Assembly: GCA_963732905.1 (NCBI GenBank)
Contig: CAVTBM010000005.1
Coordinates: 99,470-163,469, forward strand
Length of the DNA: 64,000 bases
DNA from: DASQZK01 sp963732905
GTDB taxonomy: Bacteria; Bacteroidota; Bacteroidia; Bacteroidales; GCA-2748055
Reading direction: 5' to 3'
Made by a program: the position numbers and the translations under genes. Shown one piece after another: positions 36,096 to 45,569 of the stretch (position 1 is the first letter of the stretch; each line of letters begins with the position of its first letter). The notes under the pieces were generated by a model. That model worked only from the letters and a program-made list of their open reading frames with translations, was not told the DNA's origin and ran no database searches.

Positions 36096-38347
36096 GCTTT
36101 AACCTCCTCTTTTTTTATTGCAGGATCTTCTTTCAAAAAAGTAACAAAGTTTCCTCTCATCCCGGCTCCCCCCATTACAGGGTCCACAGCAACATGAGTA
36201 ATCATCTCTTCGTCACTTGCCCCATGGCCATAAGCCCGTGACAATTTTTTATCGGAATGACCGAAACCGTGAACCATATAAACTGAATCCCACCGGATCC
36301 TTTCTGTGACACGTACAGCAACAGGGAAAGAGGTAACGGCCCCATCCTGATTTTTCAACCATACTTTTTGACCTTTTACTAACCCCAATAAATGAGCTAC
36401 TTTTGGATTCACCCATACACTGTTTTCACTCATCAGGTCCCATAGGTTATGATTGTTGGATGTGCGGCTAAAAGTATGCATGGGAGCACGTCCGTAAATT
36501 AGCCTGTAGTAATTTTGCGGAGGTTCGGGGTGTGGTGTGTAAACCGGAAAAGGATCAAAACCTGCATCGGCGAAATCAGTAGAATACAACTCAATTTTTC
36601 CGGTATTCGTATTAAATTTAAAATCTTCGTTATCACCTATATAGAGTGGACCACTTTTCCTTGGAAATGATTTTACGCCGATTTTTTTCATCTCTTCCAG
36701 GGAAGTGCCTAACTGTTTTAACTGCCAGTCGATCACCTCAGTAAAATCATTATAATTGTAATAGTCGTGAAGCCCCAGCCGCTCACCAATCTGTTTGGTA
36801 ATCCACCATGCCGGCTTTGAACTGTATTTGGGTTCAGCGGCAGGCATACGAAGAGCAATATTCGGGATACGGTTTTGAGCTGCCCTCAGGAAATCATATC
36901 TTTCAAGATATGTTGCTTCCGGTAAAATCACATCGGCATACCCGGTTACTTCCATCGGCATGGTATCCATGACCGCAATAAATTCGACCGAATCAGTAGC
37001 TTCCTTAAACAGTTTTTTGTCGGGCATTGAAAGTGGCAGATTCGTTCCGCCAACCAGCCATGCCTTTATCTGGTGCTTGTAATTCAGTCGTGGAATGGAT
37101 GCTTTTAACAATTCGGTTGTAATTCCCATTGTTGCCAAAGGAAATTTACCTTCGTTGAGATCCTTCCATGTCCATTTCGGCTCAGGATATTCCGGTTGCG
37201 GATATTCCGGGAGACTGACAGCTTCGGGCAGGTACAAACTGCCTCTTTTTCCCCAGGCACCCAACAAGGCAGTTAAAATAGCCATTGCCCTTTCCCTTTG
37301 GGTATCATCGCCATACCAAACGGTATGCCGTCCGGGATGAATAACAACTGCCGGAGCTGCTCCGGCCATGGCCCTGGCCGTTTTGCGAATGACATCCGGC
37401 TCGATGTTGGTAATGCCATATGCCCACTCGGGGGTCATATTTTTTACGTGTTTCCTGAGAAGATCAAAGCCAAACGTGTATTTCTCTACAAAGTCCTTCT
37501 TGTATAAATCATCATAAATCAATACATGAATCCAGGCCATGAGCAAAGCAATATCAGTCGAGGGTTTTATTGGCAACCAAAATGTGGAATGTCCGGCTGC
37601 TGTGGAAAAGCGGGGATCAACCGTAATAATTGTTGCTTTGTTGTCGATGGCTGCCGACATTTCCTGAACCTGCGAATTGTGCATGTTTTCACCAATGTGT
37701 GACCCAATTAAAACCAGACATTGTGTATCGCGAATATCTGTGTTTTCAGGCGAACCGATGAACGCACCAAATGTGGCATAATAAGCAGAAGAACGGGGAC
37801 CACGACAGTTGGCATAAGCCGGTTCAGCATTGGTTTCAGAACCATAGGCACGTAAAAGATGCTCGAGATGTGCGCCGGGATTCCCGTGATTAAACAAGCC
37901 AAACGCTTCGGGCCCGTGCTTCTCTTTTACCTCTTTCATTTTGTTTGCCACCTTATCCAGAGCTTCTTCCCATGAAGCTTCCCTGAAATATTGAGAGCCA
38001 TCTTTCCTGGTTTCCCTGATTAATGGCGTTTTCAGCCGGTCTTCATCATAATACATGCCTATTCCGCCGGTACCCCGGGGACACAACCGGCCATTGCTGT
38101 GAGGATCGTTCTCATTTCCTACTATTTTCCGGATACGGCCGCTTTTATCAACATAGGTCCATCCGGCACATTTCCAGAAACATACTTCGCAGTAGGTTGC
38201 AAATGGAGTCAGATCCTCATCGCTTACCGAATCGTTCGTTTTTGATTCGAACCACTTGAACATTCCTGCACCAAAGGCATTCAATCCCAATGCAGCTGAT
38301 CCGGCACCAATAGTTGAAATTTTGATGAATTGACGTCTTGTTTTCAT
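36092..38347 (-). CDS. Molybdopterin oxidoreductase catalytic subunit (PsrA/PhsA-like)
   Basis: 751 residues. The twin-arginine signal peptide is MKTRRQFIKISTIGAGSAAL. The N-terminal cluster motif is YCEVCFWKCAGWTYVDKSG with a fourth Cys in GRLCPRGTGG. The Mo-ligand region is AYANCRGPRSSAYYATFG, with Cys as the probable ligand, as in polysulfide and thiosulfate reductases. Further family blocks are VLIGSHIGENMHN, IITVDPRFSTAAGHS and the C-terminal cap domain (VWVNPKVAHLLGLVKGQKVW). It is the first gene of the operon. The associated sulfur permease and rhodaneses favour polysulfide or thiosulfate as substrate, but arsenate or tetrathionate enzymes share much of this layout. Confidence 0.92.
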   Translation of the reverse strand: MKTRRQFIKISTIGAGSAALGLNAFGAGMFKWFESKTNDSVSDEDLTPFATYCEVCFWKCAGWTYVDKSGRIRKIVGNENDPHSNGRLCPRGTGGIGMYYDEDRLKTPLIRETRKDGSQYFREASWEEALDKVANKMKEVKEKHGPEAFGLFNHGNPGAHLEHLLRAYGSETNAEPAYANCRGPRSSAYYATFGAFIGSPENTDIRDTQCLVLIGSHIGENMHNSQVQEMSAAIDNKATIITVDPRFSTAAGHSTFWLPIKPSTDIALLMAWIHVLIYDDLYKKDFVEKYTFGFDLLRKHVKNMTPEWAYGITNIEPDVIRKTARAMAGAAPAVVIHPGRHTVWYGDDTQRERAMAILTALLGAWGKRGSLYLPEAVSLPEYPQPEYPEPKWTWKDLNEGKFPLATMGITTELLKASIPRLNYKHQIKAWLVGGTNLPLSMPDKKLFKEATDSVEFIAVMDTMPMEVTGYADVILPEATYLERYDFLRAAQNRIPNIALRMPAAEPKYSSKPAWWITKQIGERLGLHDYYNYNDFTEVIDWQLKQLGTSLEEMKKIGVKSFPRKSGPLYIGDNEDFKFNTNTGKIELYSTDFADAGFDPFPVYTPHPEPPQNYYRLIYGRAPMHTFSRTSNNHNLWDLMSENSVWVNPKVAHLLGLVKGQKVWLKNQDGAVTSFPVAVRVTERIRWDSVYMVHGFGHSDKKLSRAYGHGASDEEMITHVAVDPVMGGAGMRGNFVTFLKEDPAIKKEEVKA

Positions 38348-38389
38348 TCACGACTGGTTTTTTTTCGGTCTGCTAAAAAAATAACAATA

Positions 38390-38425
38390 CAAATCTAAAA
38401 AAAAACCATTATGTAAAAACGTATA
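38390..38425 (-). promoter_or_regulatory. Candidate Bacteroidota-type promoter for the sulfur operon
   Basis: On the minus strand TAGATTTG (38397-38390) matches the TAnnTTTG -7 consensus, about 43 bp before the molybdoenzyme ATG. A T-rich tract lies about 20 bases further upstream in place of a clear TTTG -33 box. Confidence 0.4.
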
Positions 38426-38926
38426 TATATAGATGGGTTGCGGTATAGCGCGGATGATTACGAACAAATGCTCATTATCAGATATTTAGAATCATGTGTA
38501 TTAGTTATTTATATAACATTGAGCAATCAAAATGTCATGTTATAAAAAAGGTTTCAATCCATAATTTAAAATATTTATAAATAAGATTTTACATTTTTTC
38601 AATTGTATATTTCAGATCTGATTACTTATTCAGCAGGTTGTTTAGCATCCTTTCATGTCGGGCTTGTTTTGCCGGGTTATCTTAAAAAATGTAAAAAAAC
38701 TGGAAACCAGTAAGTTATGGAGTGGTCATCTGGTTTGTTTGTATTATTTCCAAATGATATTCTGTGCAGATCATGTGTTTATGAGTTTGATCAGAATTTT
38801 ACATATGCTCAGTGAGACTTTGCTTTCCCTGCAGTCCCTTAGGGTCCTTTTGTGCCACATTTATCTGAATTTATAATTGTGGTATGGAAGTTTCATTTTA
38901 TTACTTTTACCACAAAATTTAAGATA
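38426..38926. other. Divergent intergenic region, AT-rich, no gene
   Basis: About 500 bp between the divergent sulfur operon and the Rieske/cytochrome pair. The short frames present lack any family sign. The region must hold promoters for the Rieske side; I see no firm -7/-33 pair for it. Confidence 0.45.
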
Positions 38927-39319
38927 ATGGAAAAAGTGGGCAGACGTTCTTTCATTCGTCTGGCAATGACAGGTATGGTTGCGTTGTTTGTTTTTATATG
39001 GGATAAGCTGGTCCTTGACCAATTGGAAATGAAGAAGCAGAAAACAAGTATTTTACCTTATAATAAAAATAAGGAAGTCTCTTTTACCGGCAATTACCTG
39101 ATCATTAATAATAAGGAAAAAACCACTGTCTTTTCCGCACATTGTACCCATTTGGGTTGCACGATCAACAGGATGGAGATGGGCAGACTGGTTTGTCCAT
39201 GTCATGGCTCGGAATACGATCTCGAGGGGAATGTGGTTAAGGGACCTGCCTGGAAAAGTCTTGAAAAGATTCCTTCTAAAATAACGTCAGATGGGGCTCA
39301 CATCGAAATTAGCGGTTAA
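38927..39319 (+). CDS. Rieske [2Fe-2S] protein
   Basis: 130 residues from ATG 38927 (MEKVGRRSFIRLAMTGMVAL). The start carries a twin-arginine-like RRSFIRL and one transmembrane anchor. The Rieske cluster motifs are HCTHLGC and CPCHGSEYDLEGNVVKGPA, with both Cys and both His ligands. It should be the high-potential electron acceptor of a quinol-oxidising complex with the cytochrome b encoded next. The two genes overlap by 29 bp if the longer start of that gene is used. An in-frame extension to 38852 is possible but unlikely. Confidence 0.92.
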   Translation: MEKVGRRSFIRLAMTGMVALFVFIWDKLVLDQLEMKKQKTSILPYNKNKEVSFTGNYLIINNKEKTTVFSAHCTHLGCTINRMEMGRLVCPCHGSEYDLEGNVVKGPAWKSLEKIPSKITSDGAHIEISG

Positions 39320-42026
39320 CAGGACCGGGGACAGAGACAAGATGACTTTTGGGACAATAGCGTTGTCCATGTTCTGGATTGTTCTTGTATCCGGCGTTCT
39401 GCTTGCCGTGCCCTTCGATGTGAAAAAGCCTTATCTAAGCATAAGTGGTTTTATGGTGAGCAATCCGTGGGCGTCACTAATACGGAACCTGCATTTTTGG
39501 AGCGCCCAGTTTTTTCTGATTTTCAGCCTGATACATATTTACGATCATTTTCATAATAAGGAAAAGATCGGCATGATGAAAGGGATGGCCTGGCGGTTAA
39601 CCGCAGGCGTTTTGATTATTTTTCTGGCTATGATCACGGGGTTTCTGTTAAAAGGTGACGCCGACAGCCTGCAGGCAAGACAGATTTTGGAGACACTGGC
39701 GCAACGCATTCCCCTGATCGGGAATTCGCTGGCGTATTCATTACTTGGCGATTCAGGCAGTTTCCAGCTTATTTATGTACACCACATTGCCACGTTTACG
39801 GTTTTTATTTCCATTATAATGGTGGAACACAGCCGGAAAATATGGCCGTCTGCCCGTGACTTCCTCCTTACTTTTTTTGCTTTAATCATCCTGAGCTGTT
39901 TTTTTAGTGCACCCCTGCACGATAGCCTCAATCCTACGGTTAAAGGTCCGTGGTATTTCGTGGGATTTCAGGAAATACTGCATTGGCTGAGTCACCCCGA
40001 ATGGTCGTTGTTGCTGTTTCTGGCAGTATTAATCTTGATTTATATTGTCAATACAGGAAAAGGAAAAGCTGTTTTAGTGAGCAAAAGAAGCTTATTGGTT
40101 TTTGCAGGATTCTATTTGATATTGACCGTTATCGGGCTTTTTTTCAGGAGTGAAGGCTGGACCTGGTCAGCTCCGGGTTTTCAGGATTATCAATATACAG
40201 TCCTGCATAATTTCAAGTCACCGCGGGTTAATTTTTCGCCTGATTTTAGTATTCAGGATGCAGCCGGTTCTCCGGTTATCATGGGAAGGAAGGAAAGCTG
40301 TCTGGCCTGCCATAATGAAACGCACGGATTCACGGATTCCCATAAACCGGATGCTATTGGATGTTTTTCCTGTCATGGGGGAGATCCCTTCGCGACAACC
40401 AAATCACAGGCTCACCGGAATATGATCCTGATTCCCGGAAACCTGGCGACAGCCCGGCAAACCTGCGGAACCAGCCAGTGTCACCCTGATATTGCTGAAC
40501 GCCTGCCCACAGGATTGATGTCTACCCTCAGCGGAATGATCAGTGTCGACCGGTTTGTGTTCAACGAACAAAGCAACCCCGACATCCTGACCGATGTTCA
40601 TCACCTGGGAAACTCAGCAGCCGATGTGCACCTTAAAAATCTGTGCGTGCGATGCCATCTGGGGAATCCGAAAACAGAATTCGGTCCGGTAAATGAGATG
40701 AGCAGGGGAGGAGGATGCCTGGCCTGCCACCTGAATTACAGCACGGAAGCTGAAAAAGCTCTGACCCGGAACTCCGGTACTATTCTGAACGTGCATCCCT
40801 CGGTGAGTCTAAAGGTGTCGGATAACCATTGTCTTGGATGTCACAGCCGCTCAGGACGTATTTCAACCAATTACCAGGGATGGCATGAAACGACACTGGA
40901 GGCGGATCAGATGCCTGATAGCCTCAATTACAGACTGTTCGAGGGAAGTCGCGTATTTACCAGGGAACCGGAGGATGTTCACCACAAACTGGGACTGGAA
41001 TGTATTGACTGCCATCATTCCTATGAGTTGATGGGCGATGGAAAACTCTATTCTCATGAGGAAGATCAGGAGGATGTTCAGTGCATTGACTGCCATTTTA
41101 AAGGTCAGCCATTGACTATTGCCGCCACTGATCTGGATAACGAGTCGGCGATCATCGCTGCATTGCGTTTCGGGAATATCACGGATAAACAATTCCTGAA
41201 AACCCATAAGCATGCACATGCTCTGATCAATACTTCTTTTGAGAATGATTCCGCGATATTCTTCACCAAAAACACTGCTAAAAAGATGGTTATGAAACCG
41301 CCGGCCACTGTTTGTTCCCGCGACGATGCACATGCCGGCCTGTCATGCTCCAGCTGTCACAGCTCATGGGCCCCAACCTGTATCGGATGCCACAATACCT
41401 ATGATCCGGACATATCTGGTTACAATATGGTGCAGAATAAGGAAATGAAGGGCAGCTGGGTTGAATATATTGGAAGTTATCTGGCCAGAGAACCGGCGCT
41501 CGGGATCCGGACTACCGGAAATCAAAAAGAAGTCATCCCGGTAATTCCGGGTATGGTTCTGACTGTTGACAGGAAATCATTTACACATAAAAATGGAGAT
41601 TCAGTGATTTTTCACCGCCTGTTTGCTCCGGTTGCTTCACACACAACAGCAGCCAAAGGACGAGACTGCAGGAGCTGCCATAACAACCCGGTAGCCCTGG
41701 GATTTGGGGAAGGTAAACTGACATATTCCATTGAAAACGGAATAGGGGCGTGGACCTTTGATCCCCTTTATGAAGACGATCCGCATGACGGACTGCCGGG
41801 CGACGCCTGGACCGGATTTCTTACGAACAGGTCCGGTGTTGTTTCTACCCGGACAGATGTGGTTCCGTTTGATGTCGGGATGCAGGAGAAGATCCTGACC
41901 GTCGGTGCCTGTCTGACCTGTCATGACGAAAACTCGAAAGTTATGCAACGTTCACTGACCGATTATCAGGGAACACTCGATCAACGAAGCTCCAGGTGTG
42001 TTTTGCCGGTTTGGTATCACCATTAA
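39291..42026 (+). CDS. Cytochrome b fused to a twelve-haem c-type cytochrome
   Basis: 911 residues. Residues about 15-310 form a cytochrome b/b6-like membrane part: haem-ligand histidines in LIRNLHFWSAQ, LIHIYDHFH, LIYVHHIATF and VEHSRK, then GPWYFVGFQEILHWLSHPEW of the quinol site and further helices. From about residue 330 the protein is periplasmic and holds twelve c-haem sites: eleven CxxCH (CLACH twice, CFSCH, CVRCH, CLGCH, CIDCH twice, CSSCH, CIGCH, CRSCH, CLTCH) and one CxxxxCH (CGTSQCH). It ends CVLPVWYHH. With the Rieske protein it would pass quinol electrons straight to a haem wire. ATG 39342 is an alternative start. Confidence 0.9.
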   Translation: MGLTSKLAVNRTGDRDKMTFGTIALSMFWIVLVSGVLLAVPFDVKKPYLSISGFMVSNPWASLIRNLHFWSAQFFLIFSLIHIYDHFHNKEKIGMMKGMAWRLTAGVLIIFLAMITGFLLKGDADSLQARQILETLAQRIPLIGNSLAYSLLGDSGSFQLIYVHHIATFTVFISIIMVEHSRKIWPSARDFLLTFFALIILSCFFSAPLHDSLNPTVKGPWYFVGFQEILHWLSHPEWSLLLFLAVLILIYIVNTGKGKAVLVSKRSLLVFAGFYLILTVIGLFFRSEGWTWSAPGFQDYQYTVLHNFKSPRVNFSPDFSIQDAAGSPVIMGRKESCLACHNETHGFTDSHKPDAIGCFSCHGGDPFATTKSQAHRNMILIPGNLATARQTCGTSQCHPDIAERLPTGLMSTLSGMISVDRFVFNEQSNPDILTDVHHLGNSAADVHLKNLCVRCHLGNPKTEFGPVNEMSRGGGCLACHLNYSTEAEKALTRNSGTILNVHPSVSLKVSDNHCLGCHSRSGRISTNYQGWHETTLEADQMPDSLNYRLFEGSRVFTREPEDVHHKLGLECIDCHHSYELMGDGKLYSHEEDQEDVQCIDCHFKGQPLTIAATDLDNESAIIAALRFGNITDKQFLKTHKHAHALINTSFENDSAIFFTKNTAKKMVMKPPATVCSRDDAHAGLSCSSCHSSWAPTCIGCHNTYDPDISGYNMVQNKEMKGSWVEYIGSYLAREPALGIRTTGNQKEVIPVIPGMVLTVDRKSFTHKNGDSVIFHRLFAPVASHTTAAKGRDCRSCHNNPVALGFGEGKLTYSIENGIGAWTFDPLYEDDPHDGLPGDAWTGFLTNRSGVVSTRTDVVPFDVGMQEKILTVGACLTCHDENSKVMQRSLTDYQGTLDQRSSRCVLPVWYHH

Positions 42027-42029
42027 ATC

Positions 42030-42045
42030 GTCTGAACTGTGATTT
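42030..42045 (+). repeat. Isolated end sequence of the GxxExxY-associated inverted repeat
   Basis: GTCTGAACTGTGATTT at 42030-42045 is identical to 45135-45150 and inverse to 45594-45609, the sequences that bound the GxxExxY gene. Here no such gene follows; a 'caccacggattacacagatt' stretch and then the tandem array come next. It may be the 3' end of a second, deleted copy. Confidence 0.6.
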
Positions 42046-42140
42046 ATGGGATAATAGAGACCGTTTCACCACGGATTACACAGATTAACTCAGATTTTAG
42101 TACAAGTTATGGGGTTATGGGGTTATGGAGTTATGGAGTT

Positions 42141-44697
42141 GTTGCACACCCTACGGGGCGCCGTGTTTGATACCGGCAATCGTTCTATCGCTCGCAGCCT
42201 CCTATGGGAGGCTTTGTTTAACGTGGTTATTTAATTTTGAGATCAAAATGTTGATCGCTGGCGCGAAATGGCTTTACAAGGTTCATCGGATTGGTTCAAA
42301 AGACCCCAGAGGGGTCAGAGAGCGATAGAATATTTGACAGGGAAGGTTCTCCGGCGCCCCGTAGGGTGTGCAAGTAAGGTTTCGTTAGGAGTTAGGGAGT
42401 TAGGGGTTAGGAAGAGTGCCCCCGAATTAACATCTTCATAACCTCTAACCTCTAACTCTCTTTGGAATTGCTGTTGCACACCCTACGGGGTGCCGTGTTT
42501 GATACCGGCAATCGTTCTATCGCTCGCAGCCTCCTATGGGAGGCTTTGTTTAACGTGGTTATTTAATTTTGAGATCAAAATGTTGATCGCTGGCGCGAAA
42601 TGGCTTTACAAGGTTCATCGGATTGGTTCAAAAGACCCCAGAGGGGTCAGAGAGCGATAGAATATTTGACAGGGAAGGTTCTCCGGCGCCCCGTAGGGTG
42701 TGCAAGTAAGGTTTCGTTAGGAGTTAGGGAGTTAGGGGTTAGGAAGAGTGCCCCCGAATTAACATCTTCATAACCTCTAACCTCTAACTCTCTTTGGAAT
42801 TGCTGTTGCACACCCTACGGGGTGCCGTGTTTGATACCGGCAATCGTTCTATCGCTCGCAGCCTCCTATGGGAGGCTTTGTTTAACGTGGTTATTTAATT
42901 TTGAGATCAAAATGTTGATCGCTGGCGCGAAATGGCTTTACAAGGTTCATCGGATTGGTTCAAAAGACCCCAGAGGGGTCAGAGAGCGATAGAATATTTG
43001 ACAGGGAAGGTTCTCCGGCGCCCCGTAGGGTGTGCAAGTAAGGTTTCGTTAGGAGTTAGGGAGTTAGGGGTTAGGAAGAGTGCCCCCGAATTAACATCTT
43101 CATAACCTCTAACCTCTAACTCTCTTTGGAATTGCTGTTGCACACCCTACGGGGTGCCGTGTTTGATACCGGCAATCGTTCTATCGCTCGCAGCCTCCTA
43201 TGGGAGGCTTTGTTTAACGTGGTTATTTAATTTTGAGATCAAAATGTTGATCGCTGGCGCGAAATGGCTTTACAAGGTTCATCGGATTGGTTCAAAAGAC
43301 CCCAGAGGGGTCAGAGAGCGATAGAATATTTGACAGGGAAGGTTCCCCGGCGCCCCGTAGGGTGTGCAAGTAAGGTTTCGTTAGGAGTTAGGGAGTTAGG
43401 GGTTAGGAAGAGTGCCCCCGAATTAACATCTTCATAACCTCTAACCTCTAACTCTCTTTGGAATTGCTGTTGCACACCCTACGGGGTGCCGTGTTTGATA
43501 CCGGCAATCGTTCTATCGCTCGCAGCCTCCTATGGGAGGCTTTGTTTAACGTGGTTATTTAATTTTGAGATCAAAATGTTGATCGCTGGCGCGAAATGGC
43601 TTTACAAGGTTCATCGGATTGGTTCAAAAGACCCCAGAGGGGTCAGAGAGCGATAGAATATTTGACAGGGAAGGTTCTCCGGCGCCCCGTAGGGTGTGCA
43701 AGTAAGGTTTCGTTAGGAGTTAGGGAGTTAGGGGTTAGGAAGAGTGCCCCCGAATTAACATCTTCATAACCTCTAACCTCTAACTCTCTTTGGAATTGCT
43801 GTTGCACACCCTACGGGGTGCCGTGTTTGATACCGGCAATCGTTCTATCGCTCGCAGCCTCCTATGGGAGGCTTTGTTTAACGTGGTTATTTAATTTTGA
43901 GATCAAAATGTTGATCGCTGGCGCGAAATGGCTTTACAAGGTTCATCGGATTGGTTCAAAAGACCCCAGAGGGGTCAGAGAGCGATAGAATATTTGACAG
44001 GGAAGGTTCTCCGGCGCCCCGTAGGGTGTGCAAGTAAGGTTTCGTTAGGAGTTAGGGAGTTAGGGGTTAGGAAGAGTGCCCCCGAATTAACATCTTCATA
44101 ACCTCTAACCTCTAACTCTCTTTGGAATTGCTGTTGCACACCCTACGGGGTGCCGTGTTTGATACCGGCAATCGTTCTATCGCTCGCAGCCTCCTATGGG
44201 AGGCTTTGTTTAACGTGGTTATTTAATTTTGAGATCAAAATGTTGATCGCTGGCGCGAAATGGCTTTACAAGGTTCATCGGATTGGTTCAAAAGACCCCA
44301 GAGGGGTCAGAGAGCGATAGAATATTTGACAGGGAAGGTTCTCCGGCGCCCCGTAGGGTGTGCAAGTAAGGTTTCGTTAGGAGTTAGGGAGTTAGGGGTT
44401 AGGAAGAGTGCCCCCGAATTAACATCTTCATAACCTCTAACCTCTAACTCTCTTTGGAATTGCTGTTGCACACCCTACGGGGTGCCGTGTTTGATACCGG
44501 CAATCGTTCTATCGCTCGCAGCCTCCTATGGGAGGCTTTGTTTAACGTGGTTATTTAATTTTGAGATCAAAATGTTGATCGCTGGCGCGAAATGGCTTTA
44601 CAAGGTTCATCGGATTGGTTCAAAAGACCCCAGAGGGGTCAGAGAGCGATAGAATATTTGACAGGGAAGGTTCTCCGGCGCCCCGTAGGGTGCGCAA
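42141..44697. repeat. Tandem array: eight copies of a 233-bp palindromic element in a 332-bp period
   Basis: The start GTTGCACACCCTACGGGG recurs at 42141, 42473, 42805, 43137, 43469, 43801, 44133 and 44465, an exact 332-bp period. Each unit is a 233-bp imperfect palindrome with ends GTTGCACACC...GGTGTGCAA, plus a 99-bp spacer. The spacer itself carries gagttagggagttagggg against cctctaacctctaactctc. Copies are nearly identical. The first has CGGGGCGCCG where the others have CGGGGTGCCG. The fourth has TTCCCCGG for TTCTCCGG. The eighth ends GTGCGCAAC and has a diverged spacer. The array is non-coding. Confidence 0.95.
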
Positions 44698-44872
44698 CTG
44701 GGGTTAAGGAAGTTATGGGTTCGTTCGTCCGTCATTTTTTTCACCACAGATAACACAGATTAAGAAAGATTTTAGTAAAAGTTAGGAAGTTAGGGGTTAA
44801 GAAGAGTGCCCCCGAATTAACATCTTCATAACCTCATAACTCTCTTTGGAAAATTTATGGAGGTCTTACAAC

Positions 44873-44921
44873 TTCGATATTCGATATTCGATATTCGATA
44901 TTCGATATTCAATATTCGATA
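44873..44921. repeat. Heptanucleotide repeat (TTCGATA)7
   Basis: Seven copies of TTCGATA; the sixth reads TTCAATA. It lies between the tandem array and the second module of the composite repeat. Confidence 0.9.
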
Positions 44922-44951
44922 TTTCTTTATTGACATCTGACATCTGACATT

Positions 44952-45070
44952 ATGAAATTCCATAATCTTTGAAAAGAGAGGTCTTGCTTTTGAAATTTAA
45001 ATATGGTCTTCAGATTATCAGGCAATTATCAGGGGAAAATTATCGATTTTCGATTTTACCAGACACCAAT
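44952..45070. mobile_element. Second module and outer end of the composite MITE-like repeat
   Basis: tgaaattcc...gcttttgaaattta...aaaattatcgattttcgatt and the end TTTTACCAGACACCAAT match, on the opposite strand, 9755-9873 of the element at 9.8 kb. The outer end carries one change (CCAGACACC for CCGGACACC). With the array to its left, this is the same TIR-module-palindrome order as at 9.8 kb, enlarged by amplification. Confidence 0.7.
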
Positions 45071-45118
45071 AATTTTACCTGTTAGTTCAGAATATTTATA
45101 TTGCTCACTCTTCATCAT
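45056..45118 (-). pseudogene. 5' remnant of a GxxExxY gene cut by the composite repeat
   Basis: On the minus strand the frame MMKSEQYKYSELTGKIIG is followed by VW and a stop that lies inside the repeat end. The first eighteen residues equal those of the intact GxxExxY protein next to it. A 62-bp stretch (45066-45127) is repeated directly at 45520-45581. The coding match ends exactly where the ACCAGACACC end begins. Confidence 0.75.
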
Positions 45119-45128
45119 GTGTATCACG

Positions 45129-45569
45129 TCAATCGTCTGAACTGTGATTTATATGATTTTTTAGATTATCATGATTATGTTGACTGAATTTCTTGTTTTC
45201 GAGGCGGTGAAATTTCAATTTGGTATCACCGAAATTAATTAATAATCCAATCTCAAGGTTATAAGCTTCCAGATAATTAATTGCCTGGGCAAAATGTACC
45301 GGTTCAATTTGAATGAGTGCTTTCAGTTCAACGCTTATTTTCTCTTCAACAAGAAAATCTACCCTTCTTGTTCCGACCTGAATTTGTTTATAAAAGACTG
45401 GCATCTCGAATTCTCTTGAAAAAGAGAGACCCTGTAATTGCATTTCATAAGCCAGGGCCCGTTGATAAATAACCTCCTGAAAACCATTGCCCAATGCCTT
45501 ATGTACCTTTATGGCACAACCAATAATTTTACCTGTTAGTTCAGAATATTTATATTGCTCACTCTTCAT
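45129..45569 (-). CDS. GxxExxY family protein (PDDEXK-like)
   Basis: About 146 residues from ATG 45569 (MKSEQYKYSELTGKIIGCAI); an ATG seven codons upstream is also open. The name-giving motif is in ALGNGFQEVIYQRALAYEM. The nuclease-like core follows: RRVDFLVEEKISVELKAL, with the Asp and ExK of a PDDEXK fold, and AQAINYLEAYNLEIGLLINF. Function is unproven for the family; it is often seen next to short repeats. Here it is enclosed by 16-bp inverted repeats, and its last codons lie within one of them. Confidence 0.88.
   Translation of the reverse strand: MKSEQYKYSELTGKIIGCAIKVHKALGNGFQEVIYQRALAYEMQLQGLSFSREFEMPVFYKQIQVGTRRVDFLVEEKISVELKALIQIEPVHFAQAINYLEAYNLEIGLLINFGDTKLKFHRLENKKFSQHNHDNLKNHINHSSDD

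Noticed and set aside
42141..44697. CRISPR array
   Set aside because: The repeats are 233-332 bp with identical 'spacers' and no cas genes; this is a tandem repeat.
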